This document shows, piece by piece, positions 35,899-44,437 of a stretch of 64,000 nt of DNA (its first letter is position 1; every line of letters starts with the position of its first letter). The translations under genes and the position numbers were made by a program. The notes under the pieces were generated by a model, which saw only the letters and a list, made by a program, of their open reading frames with translations, searched no databases and was not told the origin of the DNA. This stretch comes from Aliiglaciecola sp. (GTDB lineage: Bacteria > Pseudomonadota > Gammaproteobacteria > Enterobacterales > Alteromonadaceae), in NCBI GenBank assembly GCA_028356795.1, contig JAOMVH010000003.1, positions 1 to 64,000 of the forward strand, given 5' to 3'.

Positions 35899-37116
35899 CT
35901 AGTCGATCTCGAGCTTTGATATTGCCGTGACGAACGCTGTGTTTTTTAAAAAAGAAAGTTGCTGTTTAACCTCTTGCTTAATATTCCAAGGCAAGATGAG
36001 TATGAAGTCGGGCGATTGATCTTCTAAATACCTTGGTGAGTAAATGGGAATATTACTACCCGGCATATATTTTCTTTGTTTCGAAGGCGCAGCGTCACAA
36101 ATAGCGGGTAGTAAATCAGGTTTTATATCAGCATAATTTAGCAGGGTATTTCCTTTTGCTGCGGCACCATATCCAATGACTGTTTTTCCTGCTTTTTGTT
36201 GTGTACATAAAAAGTCTACTAAGCCCTCAGTTACATTATCTATTTTTCGTTGAAAACTTAAATAGGTAGTAAGCTCCTGTAGCCCATTATCACGCTCTGA
36301 TTGAATGATAAGGTTTACATTTGAACTTGCGTTTCGTGGTGATGACTTTTTGCAAGCATAAACTCTTAAACTTCCACCGTGAGTCGTTAGCTCTTCAACA
36401 TCAAATACCTTGAGTCCTGAGTGGGAAAAAATTCGTTGAACGACGGATAAACTTAAATATGAGAAATGCTCGTGATAAATAGTGTCAAATTGGCAGTGTT
36501 CAATTAGTCTTAATAGATGAGGGAACTCCATGGTCACTACACCATCCTCTTTTAATACATGCTCTAAACCTTTTACAAAATCATTTATATCTGGGACATG
36601 AGCGAGTACATTATTTCCGATCACCAGATCAGCCTGTTTACCTTCTGAGGACAAAGAATTTGCCAAGTCCTCAGTAAAAAATTTTTTCATTACAGGTATA
36701 CCAAGCTCGCGAGCTTTATCTGCTGTTTCCTCGGTCGGCTCTATACCTAGACAAGGAATACCCAAATTAACAAAATTTTTCAACAAATAGCCATCATTAG
36801 AAGCCACTTCAATCACAAAATTGTCTTTCCCTAAATTCAATTTGGATGTGATCATTTCAACATAAGATTTGGCATGTTTAAGCCAGCCACTCGATACTGA
36901 TGAAAAATAGGCGTAGTCAGGACTAAACATTTCATTTGCAGCAACAAAGTCTTGAGTTTGAACTAACCAACAATGGTGGCAAACTTTAACCACTAAAGGG
37001 AATGTTGCTTCTGGCTGGTCAATTTCTTCTAGGCGGCGATAAGCATTTGAAGGAGGCGCATACCCCAGATCTGCAAATGTATATTCAAGTTTTTTTTTAC
37101 AATGTCGACATTTCAT
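35899..37116 (-). CDS. Sugar C-methyltransferase (NovU/TylCIII-like)
   Basis: The 405 residues follow the three-part plan of deoxysugar C-methyltransferases: an N-terminal zinc-binding part (CRHCKKKL, later CHHCWLV), a SAM domain (IEVASNDGYLL, about 100-112, and NVLAHVPDINDF), and a C-terminal Methyltransf_14-type domain (VIGYGAAAKGNTLLNY near residue 317-332, LPWN). The catalytic-type EFPHLL and YHEHFSYLS (His/Glu pair) are present. These enzymes methylate C3 of NDP-4-keto sugars. With RfbF/RfbG upstream, the predicted substrate is CDP-4-keto-6-deoxyglucose or its 3-epimer. The start overlaps the RmlC-like stop (ATGA). Confidence 0.88.
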   Translation of the reverse strand: MKCRHCKKKLEYTFADLGYAPPSNAYRRLEEIDQPEATFPLVVKVCHHCWLVQTQDFVAANEMFSPDYAYFSSVSSGWLKHAKSYVEMITSKLNLGKDNFVIEVASNDGYLLKNFVNLGIPCLGIEPTEETADKARELGIPVMKKFFTEDLANSLSSEGKQADLVIGNNVLAHVPDINDFVKGLEHVLKEDGVVTMEFPHLLRLIEHCQFDTIYHEHFSYLSLSVVQRIFSHSGLKVFDVEELTTHGGSLRVYACKKSSPRNASSNVNLIIQSERDNGLQELTTYLSFQRKIDNVTEGLVDFLCTQQKAGKTVIGYGAAAKGNTLLNYADIKPDLLPAICDAAPSKQRKYMPGSNIPIYSPRYLEDQSPDFILILPWNIKQEVKQQLSFLKNTAFVTAISKLEID

Positions 37117-37664
37117 AGATTTATCCCACGGTAATCAGAATCGATGTATGGATGAGTTAAGTCGCGCTCTGAAATATCTGAAGGAGGAAGGGGCCACTGT
37201 ATATTGATCGCTGGCTCGTCAAATCTGAGCCCTTGCTCATACTCGGCAGAATAATACTCAGTGTGAAGATATAACATTCTTACATTTTCTGTCAGGCTCT
37301 GGAACCCATGAGCGAAACCTTCTGGAATGATCATCATATTGTTAGTTTCAGCACTGAGTTTTTCCCCATGCCATTTTAAGTAAGTGGGAGAATTAACTCT
37401 CAGATCAACCGCAACGTCAAATACTTCGCCTTGAATACATCTAACCATCTTCATTTCCAATTTCGGGGGAACTTGAAAATGAAGGCCACGGATGGCTCCT
37501 CGCTTTTTGGTATTAGAATGATTTATCTGAACCAGCGAATCTTTGATGTTTTTTTCTAACAGAGCTTGACGACAGTAGAGCCGAGAAAATTCGCCTCTAT
37601 GGTCTGAAATACGGTTGCTGTGTGCAACATAAAGGCCCTTGATAGACGTATCTGAAAATATCAA
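37113..37664 (-). CDS. RmlC-like (dTDP-4-dehydrorhamnose 3,5-epimerase family) sugar epimerase
   Basis: A cupin-fold epimerase of 183 residues: DHRGEFSRLYC near the N-terminus, QINHSNTKKRGAIRGLHFQ (with the catalytic-type His), VAVDLRVNSPTY and IPEGFAHGFQSL. It probably epimerises C3 or C5 of the CDP-4-keto-6-deoxy sugar made by RfbG. The TTG at 37664 is chosen as start: AAGGAAG lies 7 bases before it. A longer reading from ATG 37712 would overlap rfbG by 36 bases and adds residues unlike the family start. Confidence 0.83.
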   Translation of the reverse strand: MIFSDTSIKGLYVAHSNRISDHRGEFSRLYCRQALLEKNIKDSLVQINHSNTKKRGAIRGLHFQVPPKLEMKMVRCIQGEVFDVAVDLRVNSPTYLKWHGEKLSAETNNMMIIPEGFAHGFQSLTENVRMLYLHTEYYSAEYEQGLRFDEPAINIQWPLPPSDISERDLTHPYIDSDYRGINL

Positions 37665-37675
37665 TATTTTCTTCC

Positions 37676-38743
37676 TTAAGATGACTCGTAGGCAGCTATT
37701 TGGCGTAAACATACAGCGCGCGGGTGCTCATCTTGTTGAGTGCTCTTTGACCATTCAATGACTTTCAATAACGCAGATTCTAAATCCCATTTCGCGCGCC
37801 AATTTAATGAGTTTTTTGATTGCGAACAATCTAGTTTCAAATATTTCGCTTCATGTGGAGAGTCCCGCTCATCTTCAATTATTTTGATGTCTGAAGGGTA
37901 ATTCTTTATGACAAAGTCGGTTATCCAGCGCACCGTTTTAGCTGATTCGTCCTCAGGCCCGAAATTCCAAGCTTTCGCGTATTCAGTTCCGTCACTATAT
38001 AATTTTTCAGCAAGATTAATATAACCAGAAAGCGGTTCTAAAACGTGTTGCCAAGGTCTAATTGAATAGGGGTAACGTAATGAAATTGATGACTTTTTTT
38101 TAATTGCATCAAGTATATCTGGTACAAGTCGGTCTTTAGCCCAGTCTCCACCGCCGATTACGTTGCCGGCCCTTGCCGTCGCTATTGCTAATTTTTTCTG
38201 AGCATCAAAATCACCGGAAAAATATGAACGACGGTATGATGAAATTAGAATCTCCATACAGGCTTTGCTGCTGCTATATGGATCATGCCCACCAAGTTCA
38301 TCAGACTCTCTGTAACCCCAATGCCATTCCTTATTTTCGTAGCACTTGTCAGTTGATACAATAACCATTGCTTTAATTGATTTGCAATTTCGACAAGCCT
38401 CTAACAAATTAAGGGTTCCCATAACATTTGTTTCGTATGTCTGTTTTGGCGATTCATATGACTCTCGCACAATAGCTTGGGCTGCAAGGTGAAATACTAT
38501 CTGTGGCCGCTGTTGGTTGATACAATCTTGTAAAAATTTGGGGTCAGCTAGATTTCCAACGTGGTGAGTTATATCATTTCTTATTTGCGCTGCATCGAAT
38601 AAATTATGAGTTAGATTTGGCGACAGAGCGTAACCAGAAATTTCAGCACCTAGGCTTTTAAGCCAAAGACAAAGCCAGCTTCCTTTAAAGCCCGTATGAC
38701 CAGTAATAAGTACGCGCTTTCCTTTCCAAAAATTTATATCCAT
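37676..38743 (-). CDS. rfbG: CDP-glucose 4,6-dehydratase
   Basis: Converts CDP-glucose to CDP-4-keto-6-deoxyglucose, the branch point to dideoxy and branched sugars. The 355-residue protein begins FWKGKRVLITGHTGFKGSWL (cofactor loop GHTGFKGSW is diagnostic), with VIVSTDKCYENKEW, YSSSK (catalytic Tyr/Lys), ARAGNVIGGGDWAKDRL and RPWQHVLEPLSGY. The ATG at 38743 overlaps the rfbF stop (TAATG) and matches the usual N-terminus; ATG 38749 is the alternative. Length is normal. Part of a six-gene minus-strand operon. Confidence 0.94.
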   Translation of the reverse strand: MDINFWKGKRVLITGHTGFKGSWLCLWLKSLGAEISGYALSPNLTHNLFDAAQIRNDITHHVGNLADPKFLQDCINQQRPQIVFHLAAQAIVRESYESPKQTYETNVMGTLNLLEACRNCKSIKAMVIVSTDKCYENKEWHWGYRESDELGGHDPYSSSKACMEILISSYRRSYFSGDFDAQKKLAIATARAGNVIGGGDWAKDRLVPDILDAIKKKSSISLRYPYSIRPWQHVLEPLSGYINLAEKLYSDGTEYAKAWNFGPEDESAKTVRWITDFVIKNYPSDIKIIEDERDSPHEAKYLKLDCSQSKNSLNWRAKWDLESALLKVIEWSKSTQQDEHPRAVCLRQIAAYESS

Positions 38744-39516
38744 TACCATTTTACCCAAGGAGCACAATTATTGTTGATCATATCTTCTAATTGATTTTTA
38801 TCTCTTAATGTGTCCATTGGTAACCAAAACCCTTTATGTTTATAGCACGATAACTCCCCATCACCGGCTAGTTTCTGCAGGGGTTCTTGTTCCCATAATG
38901 TAGTATCATTATCGATATAATCAAATACTCCTTGTGATAGAACGAAGTAACCGCCATTTCTCCACGAGTCATCTCCTGGTGGCTTTTCTTGGAAATGGTT
39001 TATCATATTGCCTTCAATATTTAATGCACCAAACCTCCCAGGAGGCTGAATGGCCGTAACAGTAGCTAAACGCCCTTGTTTTTTGTGATGTTCAATGGTT
39101 TTTAGTATATTTAAGTCAGTTACACCATCACCATACGTAAAACAGAAAAGTTCGTCATCTTGAACATACTTTTTTATTTGTTTAAGTCGACCACCAGTAC
39201 CTGTTTGCAATCCAGTGTCAACTAATGTGACCTTCCATGGCTCAGAATGGTTTGAATGGACTTCCATTTTATTCTTTGTCATATCAAAGGTGACATCAGA
39301 CATGTGAAGAAAGTAGTTAGCGAAGTATTCTTTAATAATATAGCCTTTGTAACCACAACAAATAATGAAGTCATTGATACCATAGTGAGAGTAGGTCTTC
39401 ATTATGTGCCAAAGGATTGGCCTACTGCCAATTTCGATCATAGGTTTGGGTCTCAAGTGAGACTCCTCACTTATTCTGGTCCCTAAACCACCGGCTAAAA
39501 TAACTGCTTTGATCAT
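38743..39516 (-). CDS. rfbF: Glucose-1-phosphate cytidylyltransferase
   Basis: Makes CDP-glucose from CTP and glucose-1-phosphate. The 257 residues show [20 protein letters not shown] (nucleotidyltransferase loop), [49 protein letters not shown] and NGGYFVLS, all typical of RfbF. ATG 39516 is chosen because GGAAGAGA lies directly upstream; an in-frame start at 39567 would add 17 unlike residues. It heads the CDP-sugar operon, 91 bases downstream of a candidate sigma-28 -10 element. Confidence 0.94.
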   Translation of the reverse strand: MIKAVILAGGLGTRISEESHLRPKPMIEIGSRPILWHIMKTYSHYGINDFIICCGYKGYIIKEYFANYFLHMSDVTFDMTKNKMEVHSNHSEPWKVTLVDTGLQTGTGGRLKQIKKYVQDDELFCFTYGDGVTDLNILKTIEHHKKQGRLATVTAIQPPGRFGALNIEGNMINHFQEKPPGDDSWRNGGYFVLSQGVFDYIDNDTTLWEQEPLQKLAGDGELSCYKHKGFWLPMDTLRDKNQLEDMINNNCAPWVKW

Positions 39517-39606
39517 ATTCTCTTCCAGTCGTATTTCTAAGATTGAAAACGTTAAAACCAATTTCACTTAAGGGTTTTCGTTGTTTTCCATCTGTTTGTA
39601 TCAATG

Positions 39607-39633
39607 TTATCGGCTGGCTCTAGCCAAAGCTAA
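39607..39633 (-). promoter_or_regulatory. Candidate sigma-28 (FliA) promoter for the CDP-sugar operon
   Basis: Read on the minus strand: TTAGCTTT, 11 bases, GCCGATAA. The -10 is perfect; the -35 matches 5 of 8 and is close to that of the maf candidate at 43214. It lies in the 119-base gap between maf and rfbF and points at rfbF. Confidence 0.45.
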
Positions 39634-39635
39634 AC

Positions 39636-42600
39636 TTATCCGGCATTTGATTGGGCTAACCCGATACTCTCAAGATGTTTTTTGTTAACACTGTCTATTT
39701 TTGTTTTCTTAATGATTCGGTAAACTAAATCCTTCATTGTAATATCGCCAAAATGAAGATTTCCTCTCGACCCACATCGCGTCGCACCAATTTCTATTTC
39801 CGATACAGTTTTGTCGTATACAGCAAAGTACAAACCAAAGTCATATATTTGAAAACCACTTCCATGAAATCCGACCTCTTCCTCACTGAATAATGACAGA
39901 TCACAAGTTTGATATTGGGGGATTATAATGTGTGATTCATGTGCATTGAAGCTAGCTATAATGCTAATTAACGCATTTGATACAGGTGTATTTATTGTAT
40001 TCTGTTTATCGACTTTAGGTGTGAGCATCTGAGTCACGCTGGGGTCAAGGTTCAGGGTGTCATCCATCTTTTCCCTTACAACTATTGAACTTAGATTTCC
40101 TCTAATCGTTATACTTTTTTTAGTATCAGGTTGAAAAACAATACAGTAACTTACTGATTCTGAATAGGTTAGGCTCTCGTTAATGCTTAAATACACTACT
40201 TTAACCCATGGGTAGAGAGTACTTAAAACCTCCTGACATGCTTTGGTATTCTCTATATTGTCACTGACAATCACCATAGTTTGATTAATATAATCGCGCT
40301 TTAGTACAGCTCGTTCTCTTTGAATTTGGTGAAATGATGTCACATCAAAACAGTTTTCTCTTCTCTGCTCAAGTTGATATTTTATATGGCGAATTGTCAA
40401 CGCCCACTTTTTTCTCATTTCATTGCTTGGGTCATTGAAGTCTTGTGTAATTTGAGTAGCAAGAAGAAACTTTGTTAGCATAGCGTTGGCGTAATTTACA
40501 GTTCCGTACAGATAATAAAAAAGCAGCGACTGTCCATTTTTATAAGAGGCAAATAACATCTCTTTTTGCGCATTAATGATGCTCGTGATATCTTTTTTAT
40601 CGGTAAACTCATGATTAACACACGACTCGAATGCGGCCAACTCTTCTACCAAAGTTTGATGCGAAAAAGTGGCATTAAATTTTTCTTGGTATTTCGTCGT
40701 GTCATAGGCTCTAAAAATGTCAGACGTCAACTTATTTATGGTCTGTACCTTTTGCATTTGAGTAGTGACAATTAGCAACTCATTTGGTTGTAACGGAATT
40801 GTTCCAGCAATTCTTGCACCATCACTACAGTTGTAAAACGCTTGCGCTTTGGACTTTTCACTTGTTACCTGTTCTAGGACCTGTCTTGACACTTTAAACT
40901 CGTGTTTGGTGTTGACTGTAGGGCGAAAATTTCCAGGTACGATTAATGATGTATTATTTTTTTCCGCATAGTCATAAACTTCTTCTCCGCTTTCTCCGTA
41001 GTACCCTGATAGCTTTGAGTGATGATGTTTAACATCGACAAACCCCAAATCAACACCAATAAGATAAATATTGGTAAATCCAATAGTGCTAAACAAATCA
41101 CAAGCAAAATTACTCACGGTTGGAAACGCATTTTTGAGTAACGTGAAGTTTTCTGTTCCAACTACCTGTGTCGCGGATACGGTGGAAGATTCCCCTTCTT
41201 TAAATGCAATCAATACATCCTTGTACAAATCGCAAGTATCTGGATGAATGCCGTTACAAGAAATAAGCGTGATGCGTTTTAGGTAATCCAGATCCCCGAT
41301 TAACACTGCCCAATCATAGGTGCTTCTGTTTTGTTCTATCTCAGCATGAAAATCAGGGGTGATACCATGTCGATGTAGCGCTTGCAGAGCGGTTCCACAG
41401 CTCACGACAATAGCCTGGCCTTGCCATTCTTTAATGCTTTCTATCGAACTATCTAATGAGGGGCCATTACCTACTAGAAATATAGGTACCTCCTTTTCGT
41501 CATAGCTAAATTTATCAGCTGGCGAGGCAGATAAAACGGGTATTTGCCTTTTCATTCCTTCGTAAGTATGTGCAATTCCATAATAAGCGTGGTCGAAGTA
41601 TTCACCCATGGAGATAACCACTTGTAGCTGCTCACGCAATTGGCCGATTGCAGCATTCAAAGAGGCGTTATAATAGCTTTGGTAAAAGTAGGTACTATTA
41701 AGTATGTACGGACCAACCGCGTAAAACTGATTTAATAAATCCCGAAATAAGTTTGTTCCGTCATCGCCAATGTTCAGGTAAATACGAGTGTCAGTTTTTT
41801 CGATGGTTTCAAGAATTTGTTGCCAATCAATGGTAAATAGTGATGCGTAAAAAAAGTCTCTGTTAGGTTCACAGACAAATAGTTTCTCAACCGTGTGAGA
41901 GTCCAGTAACTTTTCTAATTGATAGCCAACACCTAAGCCGAACATGATAATTGATGGCACGGTATCTGGTAGTGCACCCACTTCCTCTTCGGCTTCTTTG
42001 AGTAACTCCTCTGTCTCTTTCACAAACTTATAGTGTGTGTAGTGAGCTAGTTTTGTGCCTGTGTAGCCTAGCACTAGTCCATCTTTGGTGGATTGATCAT
42101 TAAAATTTTCAAAGTTTATTAAGCAGTCATCTTTAGGGGATTCACCATACCAGGTGTTTAAACTATCCATTTTAAGTATATTAATTTCGCCATCATGATT
42201 GACGATTGGTAACCATTTTTTAGGTATGTAATCCTTAAATTGCTTGTGTATTTCGGGGAAGTATTTTGAAAATGCCCCCAGATTGTTTTTAAACAACTGG
42301 GAAGACTCATATGCAAGAGAGTGGCTTGCTAAATCAACATTGGGTGTCCAACTCGGTAGGTAATCTAAGTAGCTTTCATCCGCTCGAATTGAAAACCCTG
42401 TTTCCACTATTTGCCCCCAGCTTCGTTGTGATAAATCCTGGAAAACTGAGTTAAAAACTAAATGATTGTAGTGTTTATACACGTGAAAGTTATTAATTGA
42501 AGAGTGCTCAATCAACTCATTAATGTCTTGTACTAAATCTCTGCCGTCTTTGTTCAATTGCAAAAATATCGCGGTATTGTGGGCTTTTGCTAAATTAAAT

Positions 42601-43160
42601 ATCTCTAGCCAATCTGTCACCATCACTGAGCATTGAAAATACTGTTGTTCAGGCTCATAAATAACCAGATTTTTAATCTCGTGATGTTTTAGCAAGTGTG
42701 ATAAATGCAGGCCTAGTCCACAGCCAAACACAATGAGACAGTCAATTTTCTGTGGCAGTGGTGGCTGTGATTCCCTTATTTTAAAGCTACTGAGCTCATT
42801 GATACTCTCGACTTGGCTTACATCCTCAAATTGACAAGAGTTTTTTTCGTGAACAAGAACCTGCGGGCAATGTCTTTTGTAGGCTTCGAACTGTTCAGTC
42901 ACTTCTTGTTCAGGATGGAACCCATATAGCGTGCGCCCTCTGCCATAATCGACGATATTGTTTTCACCATACTTATTGACAAAAACTGAGTAGTTCGCCA
43001 TTTCGTTCGAACGTACATAGGGCAATAGTGAAGGGATATTGCGCTGAAATGCATTGATGTTGTTTTTGTGGGTTAGAATAATGTGGTCGGCAAGCTTTTC
43101 ATCAAGTGCTGACTGTTTTTCTTCATCTTTCGAAAGGTGTAAACGGATATTTTTTAGCAT
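39636..43160 (-). CDS. Large Maf (motility accessory factor, DUF115) protein, probable flagellin nonulosonate transferase
   Basis: Maf proteins transfer pseudaminic or legionaminic acid from CMP donors onto flagellin in the cytoplasm before export. This 1174-residue protein is much longer than common Mafs (about 600-700 residues). The DUF115/MptE-like core lies at about 558-760: FLVGNGPSLD (562-570), VSCGTALQALHRHGITPDF, IGVDLGF. Before it are two related copies of an N-terminal domain: FGCGLGLHLSHLL with IYEPEQQYF (145-175) and FGLGVGYQLEKLL with VCEPNRDFF (407-437), each followed by a similar helical stretch. The last 300 residues are unlike typical Maf and may be a further domain. It is transcribed away from the flagellin gene at 43413. 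A sigma-28-like promoter precedes it. Confidence 0.86.
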   Translation of the reverse strand: MLKNIRLHLSKDEEKQSALDEKLADHIILTHKNNINAFQRNIPSLLPYVRSNEMANYSVFVNKYGENNIVDYGRGRTLYGFHPEQEVTEQFEAYKRHCPQVLVHEKNSCQFEDVSQVESINELSSFKIRESQPPLPQKIDCLIVFGCGLGLHLSHLLKHHEIKNLVIYEPEQQYFQCSVMVTDWLEIFNLAKAHNTAIFLQLNKDGRDLVQDINELIEHSSINNFHVYKHYNHLVFNSVFQDLSQRSWGQIVETGFSIRADESYLDYLPSWTPNVDLASHSLAYESSQLFKNNLGAFSKYFPEIHKQFKDYIPKKWLPIVNHDGEINILKMDSLNTWYGESPKDDCLINFENFNDQSTKDGLVLGYTGTKLAHYTHYKFVKETEELLKEAEEEVGALPDTVPSIIMFGLGVGYQLEKLLDSHTVEKLFVCEPNRDFFYASLFTIDWQQILETIEKTDTRIYLNIGDDGTNLFRDLLNQFYAVGPYILNSTYFYQSYYNASLNAAIGQLREQLQVVISMGEYFDHAYYGIAHTYEGMKRQIPVLSASPADKFSYDEKEVPIFLVGNGPSLDSSIESIKEWQGQAIVVSCGTALQALHRHGITPDFHAEIEQNRSTYDWAVLIGDLDYLKRITLISCNGIHPDTCDLYKDVLIAFKEGESSTVSATQVVGTENFTLLKNAFPTVSNFACDLFSTIGFTNIYLIGVDLGFVDVKHHHSKLSGYYGESGEEVYDYAEKNNTSLIVPGNFRPTVNTKHEFKVSRQVLEQVTSEKSKAQAFYNCSDGARIAGTIPLQPNELLIVTTQMQKVQTINKLTSDIFRAYDTTKYQEKFNATFSHQTLVEELAAFESCVNHEFTDKKDITSIINAQKEMLFASYKNGQSLLFYYLYGTVNYANAMLTKFLLATQITQDFNDPSNEMRKKWALTIRHIKYQLEQRRENCFDVTSFHQIQRERAVLKRDYINQTMVIVSDNIENTKACQEVLSTLYPWVKVVYLSINESLTYSESVSYCIVFQPDTKKSITIRGNLSSIVVREKMDDTLNLDPSVTQMLTPKVDKQNTINTPVSNALISIIASFNAHESHIIIPQYQTCDLSLFSEEEVGFHGSGFQIYDFGLYFAVYDKTVSEIEIGATRCGSRGNLHFGDITMKDLVYRIIKKTKIDSVNKKHLESIGLAQSNAG

Positions 43161-43213
43161 GCTTAGCTGTTGCTCATCGTTATAATTTTTCAGCTCTTGG
43201 TTATTATCTTAAT

Positions 43214-43240
43214 TTATCGGCGTTCGCATAAAAAGCATAA
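43214..43240 (-). promoter_or_regulatory. Candidate sigma-28 (FliA) promoter for maf
   Basis: Minus strand: TTATGCTT, 11 bases, GCCGATAA. The -10 is perfect and 5 of 8 -35 bases match at exact spacing. It ends 53 bases before the maf start. No matching sigma-28 or sigma-54 site was found on the plus strand for the flagellin gene in the same 252-base gap. Confidence 0.5.
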
Positions 43241-43412
43241 GTCACTGAATTTATTCTAAGAAACAAACATTCGATGATATTTGTACTTATTAATCCAATG
43301 CCTTTTCATACAAAGTAATAATTTAGCATACCTTTGATTAATTTTTATCCACCCATTTAACGTCTCATTATGCTAACCTTTCTGACTAGAGATAGTATAT
43401 GGGAGGCGAAAA

Positions 43413-44213
43413 ATGGTTGGTATTAATACTGAATCAAATTCATCAATACTACAGCAGCTTCAACAAAAACAAGAGACCTTGTTTGAACGCTTGGCTTCTG
43501 GACGCCGTGTTAATTCTGCGTCGGATGATTCCGCAGCTCAGCAAATTATTGATAGGTTGACTTCGCAAGTTGAAGGCAATCGTCAGTCAATATCTAATGC
43601 CTATGATGGCGTGTCTCTGGCTCAAGTAGCAGAAGGTGGATTGTCGGGAATTAACGAAGATGTTAATCGCATTCGTGAATTGTCTGTACAAGCGGGAAAT
43701 GGTTTGTTGAACGAAGCAGACCGAAGCGCCATTCAATCTGAAATTTCTCAACTTCAAGAAAATATCACCCAAACGATTGATCAAACAACCTTTGGCGGCA
43801 GGGAGCTGTTGTCGGAAGATGCTAGTATCGAATTCCAAGTTGGCGCTAATCCAGGTCAGCGAATTGGCGTAGATACCTCTGATATCGCTGCACAAATCGA
43901 TAGTGTACTAAATATAGATGTTTCTACTTCGCAAGGTGCGCAAGATGCCCTTGATGCGGCTGACGCGGCATTAGAGGTTGTCGGTGGAGCCAGAGCCGAA
44001 CTAGGTGCAACTCAAAACCAATTTGAAAGTGCGGCGCGTAATTTAAGCCAAACTGATGTTAATGTGTCAGCAGCGAGAAGCCGATTGCAAGATGTTGATT
44101 TTGCCCAAGCAACCACTGAAAGTATTGCAACTGGCATTCAAAGCCAGGCAGCGCTGACAGTGCAAGCACAAGCAAACCAACAACAAGGCCAAGTATTGTC
44201 GTTGTTGAGTTAA
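43413..44213 (+). CDS. Short divergent flagellin
   Basis: The 266-residue protein has both conserved flagellin ends but no central D2/D3 part. N-terminus: a shortened D0/D1 with LASGRRVNSASDDSAAQQI (normally LSSGxRINSAxDDAAGLxI); the D0 helix before it appears several residues shorter than usual. Then SLAQVAEGGLSGINEDVNRI, RELSVQAGNG, and the C-terminal LQDVDFAQATTESIATGIQS and QANQQQGQVLSLLS. It lies alone between maf and flrA, away from any main flagellin array, with a good ribosome site (GGGAGG) and a terminator. It may be a minor filament subunit. No glycan-attachment region can be named from sequence. Confidence 0.88.
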   Translation: MVGINTESNSSILQQLQQKQETLFERLASGRRVNSASDDSAAQQIIDRLTSQVEGNRQSISNAYDGVSLAQVAEGGLSGINEDVNRIRELSVQAGNGLLNEADRSAIQSEISQLQENITQTIDQTTFGGRELLSEDASIEFQVGANPGQRIGVDTSDIAAQIDSVLNIDVSTSQGAQDALDAADAALEVVGGARAELGATQNQFESAARNLSQTDVNVSAARSRLQDVDFAQATTESIATGIQSQAALTVQAQANQQQGQVLSLLS

Positions 44214-44248
44214 TCTCGATTTAATCCAAATTTCAGTGACATACCTTC

Positions 44249-44275
44249 AAAGCAGCATTCGCTGCTTTGTTTTTA
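44249..44275 (+). terminator. Rho-independent terminator after the flagellin gene
   Basis: AAAGCAGC-ATTC-GCTGCTTT perfect 8-base stem with a 4-base loop, followed by GTTTTTA. It isolates the flagellin transcript from flrA. Confidence 0.85.
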
Positions 44276-44437
44276 TACAGATAATTGTTTTTATCATAAA
44301 AGAATCATATTGTTAGTTGCTATCCAGCAACGAATGTTTAAAATCAACCTACAACATCATGGTCTTACGCTGCACTAAGTCGCAGACAAAATAAGATCTG
44401 CATCCGACAATAATAAAAAAATACGCTTGGGGAAAAG

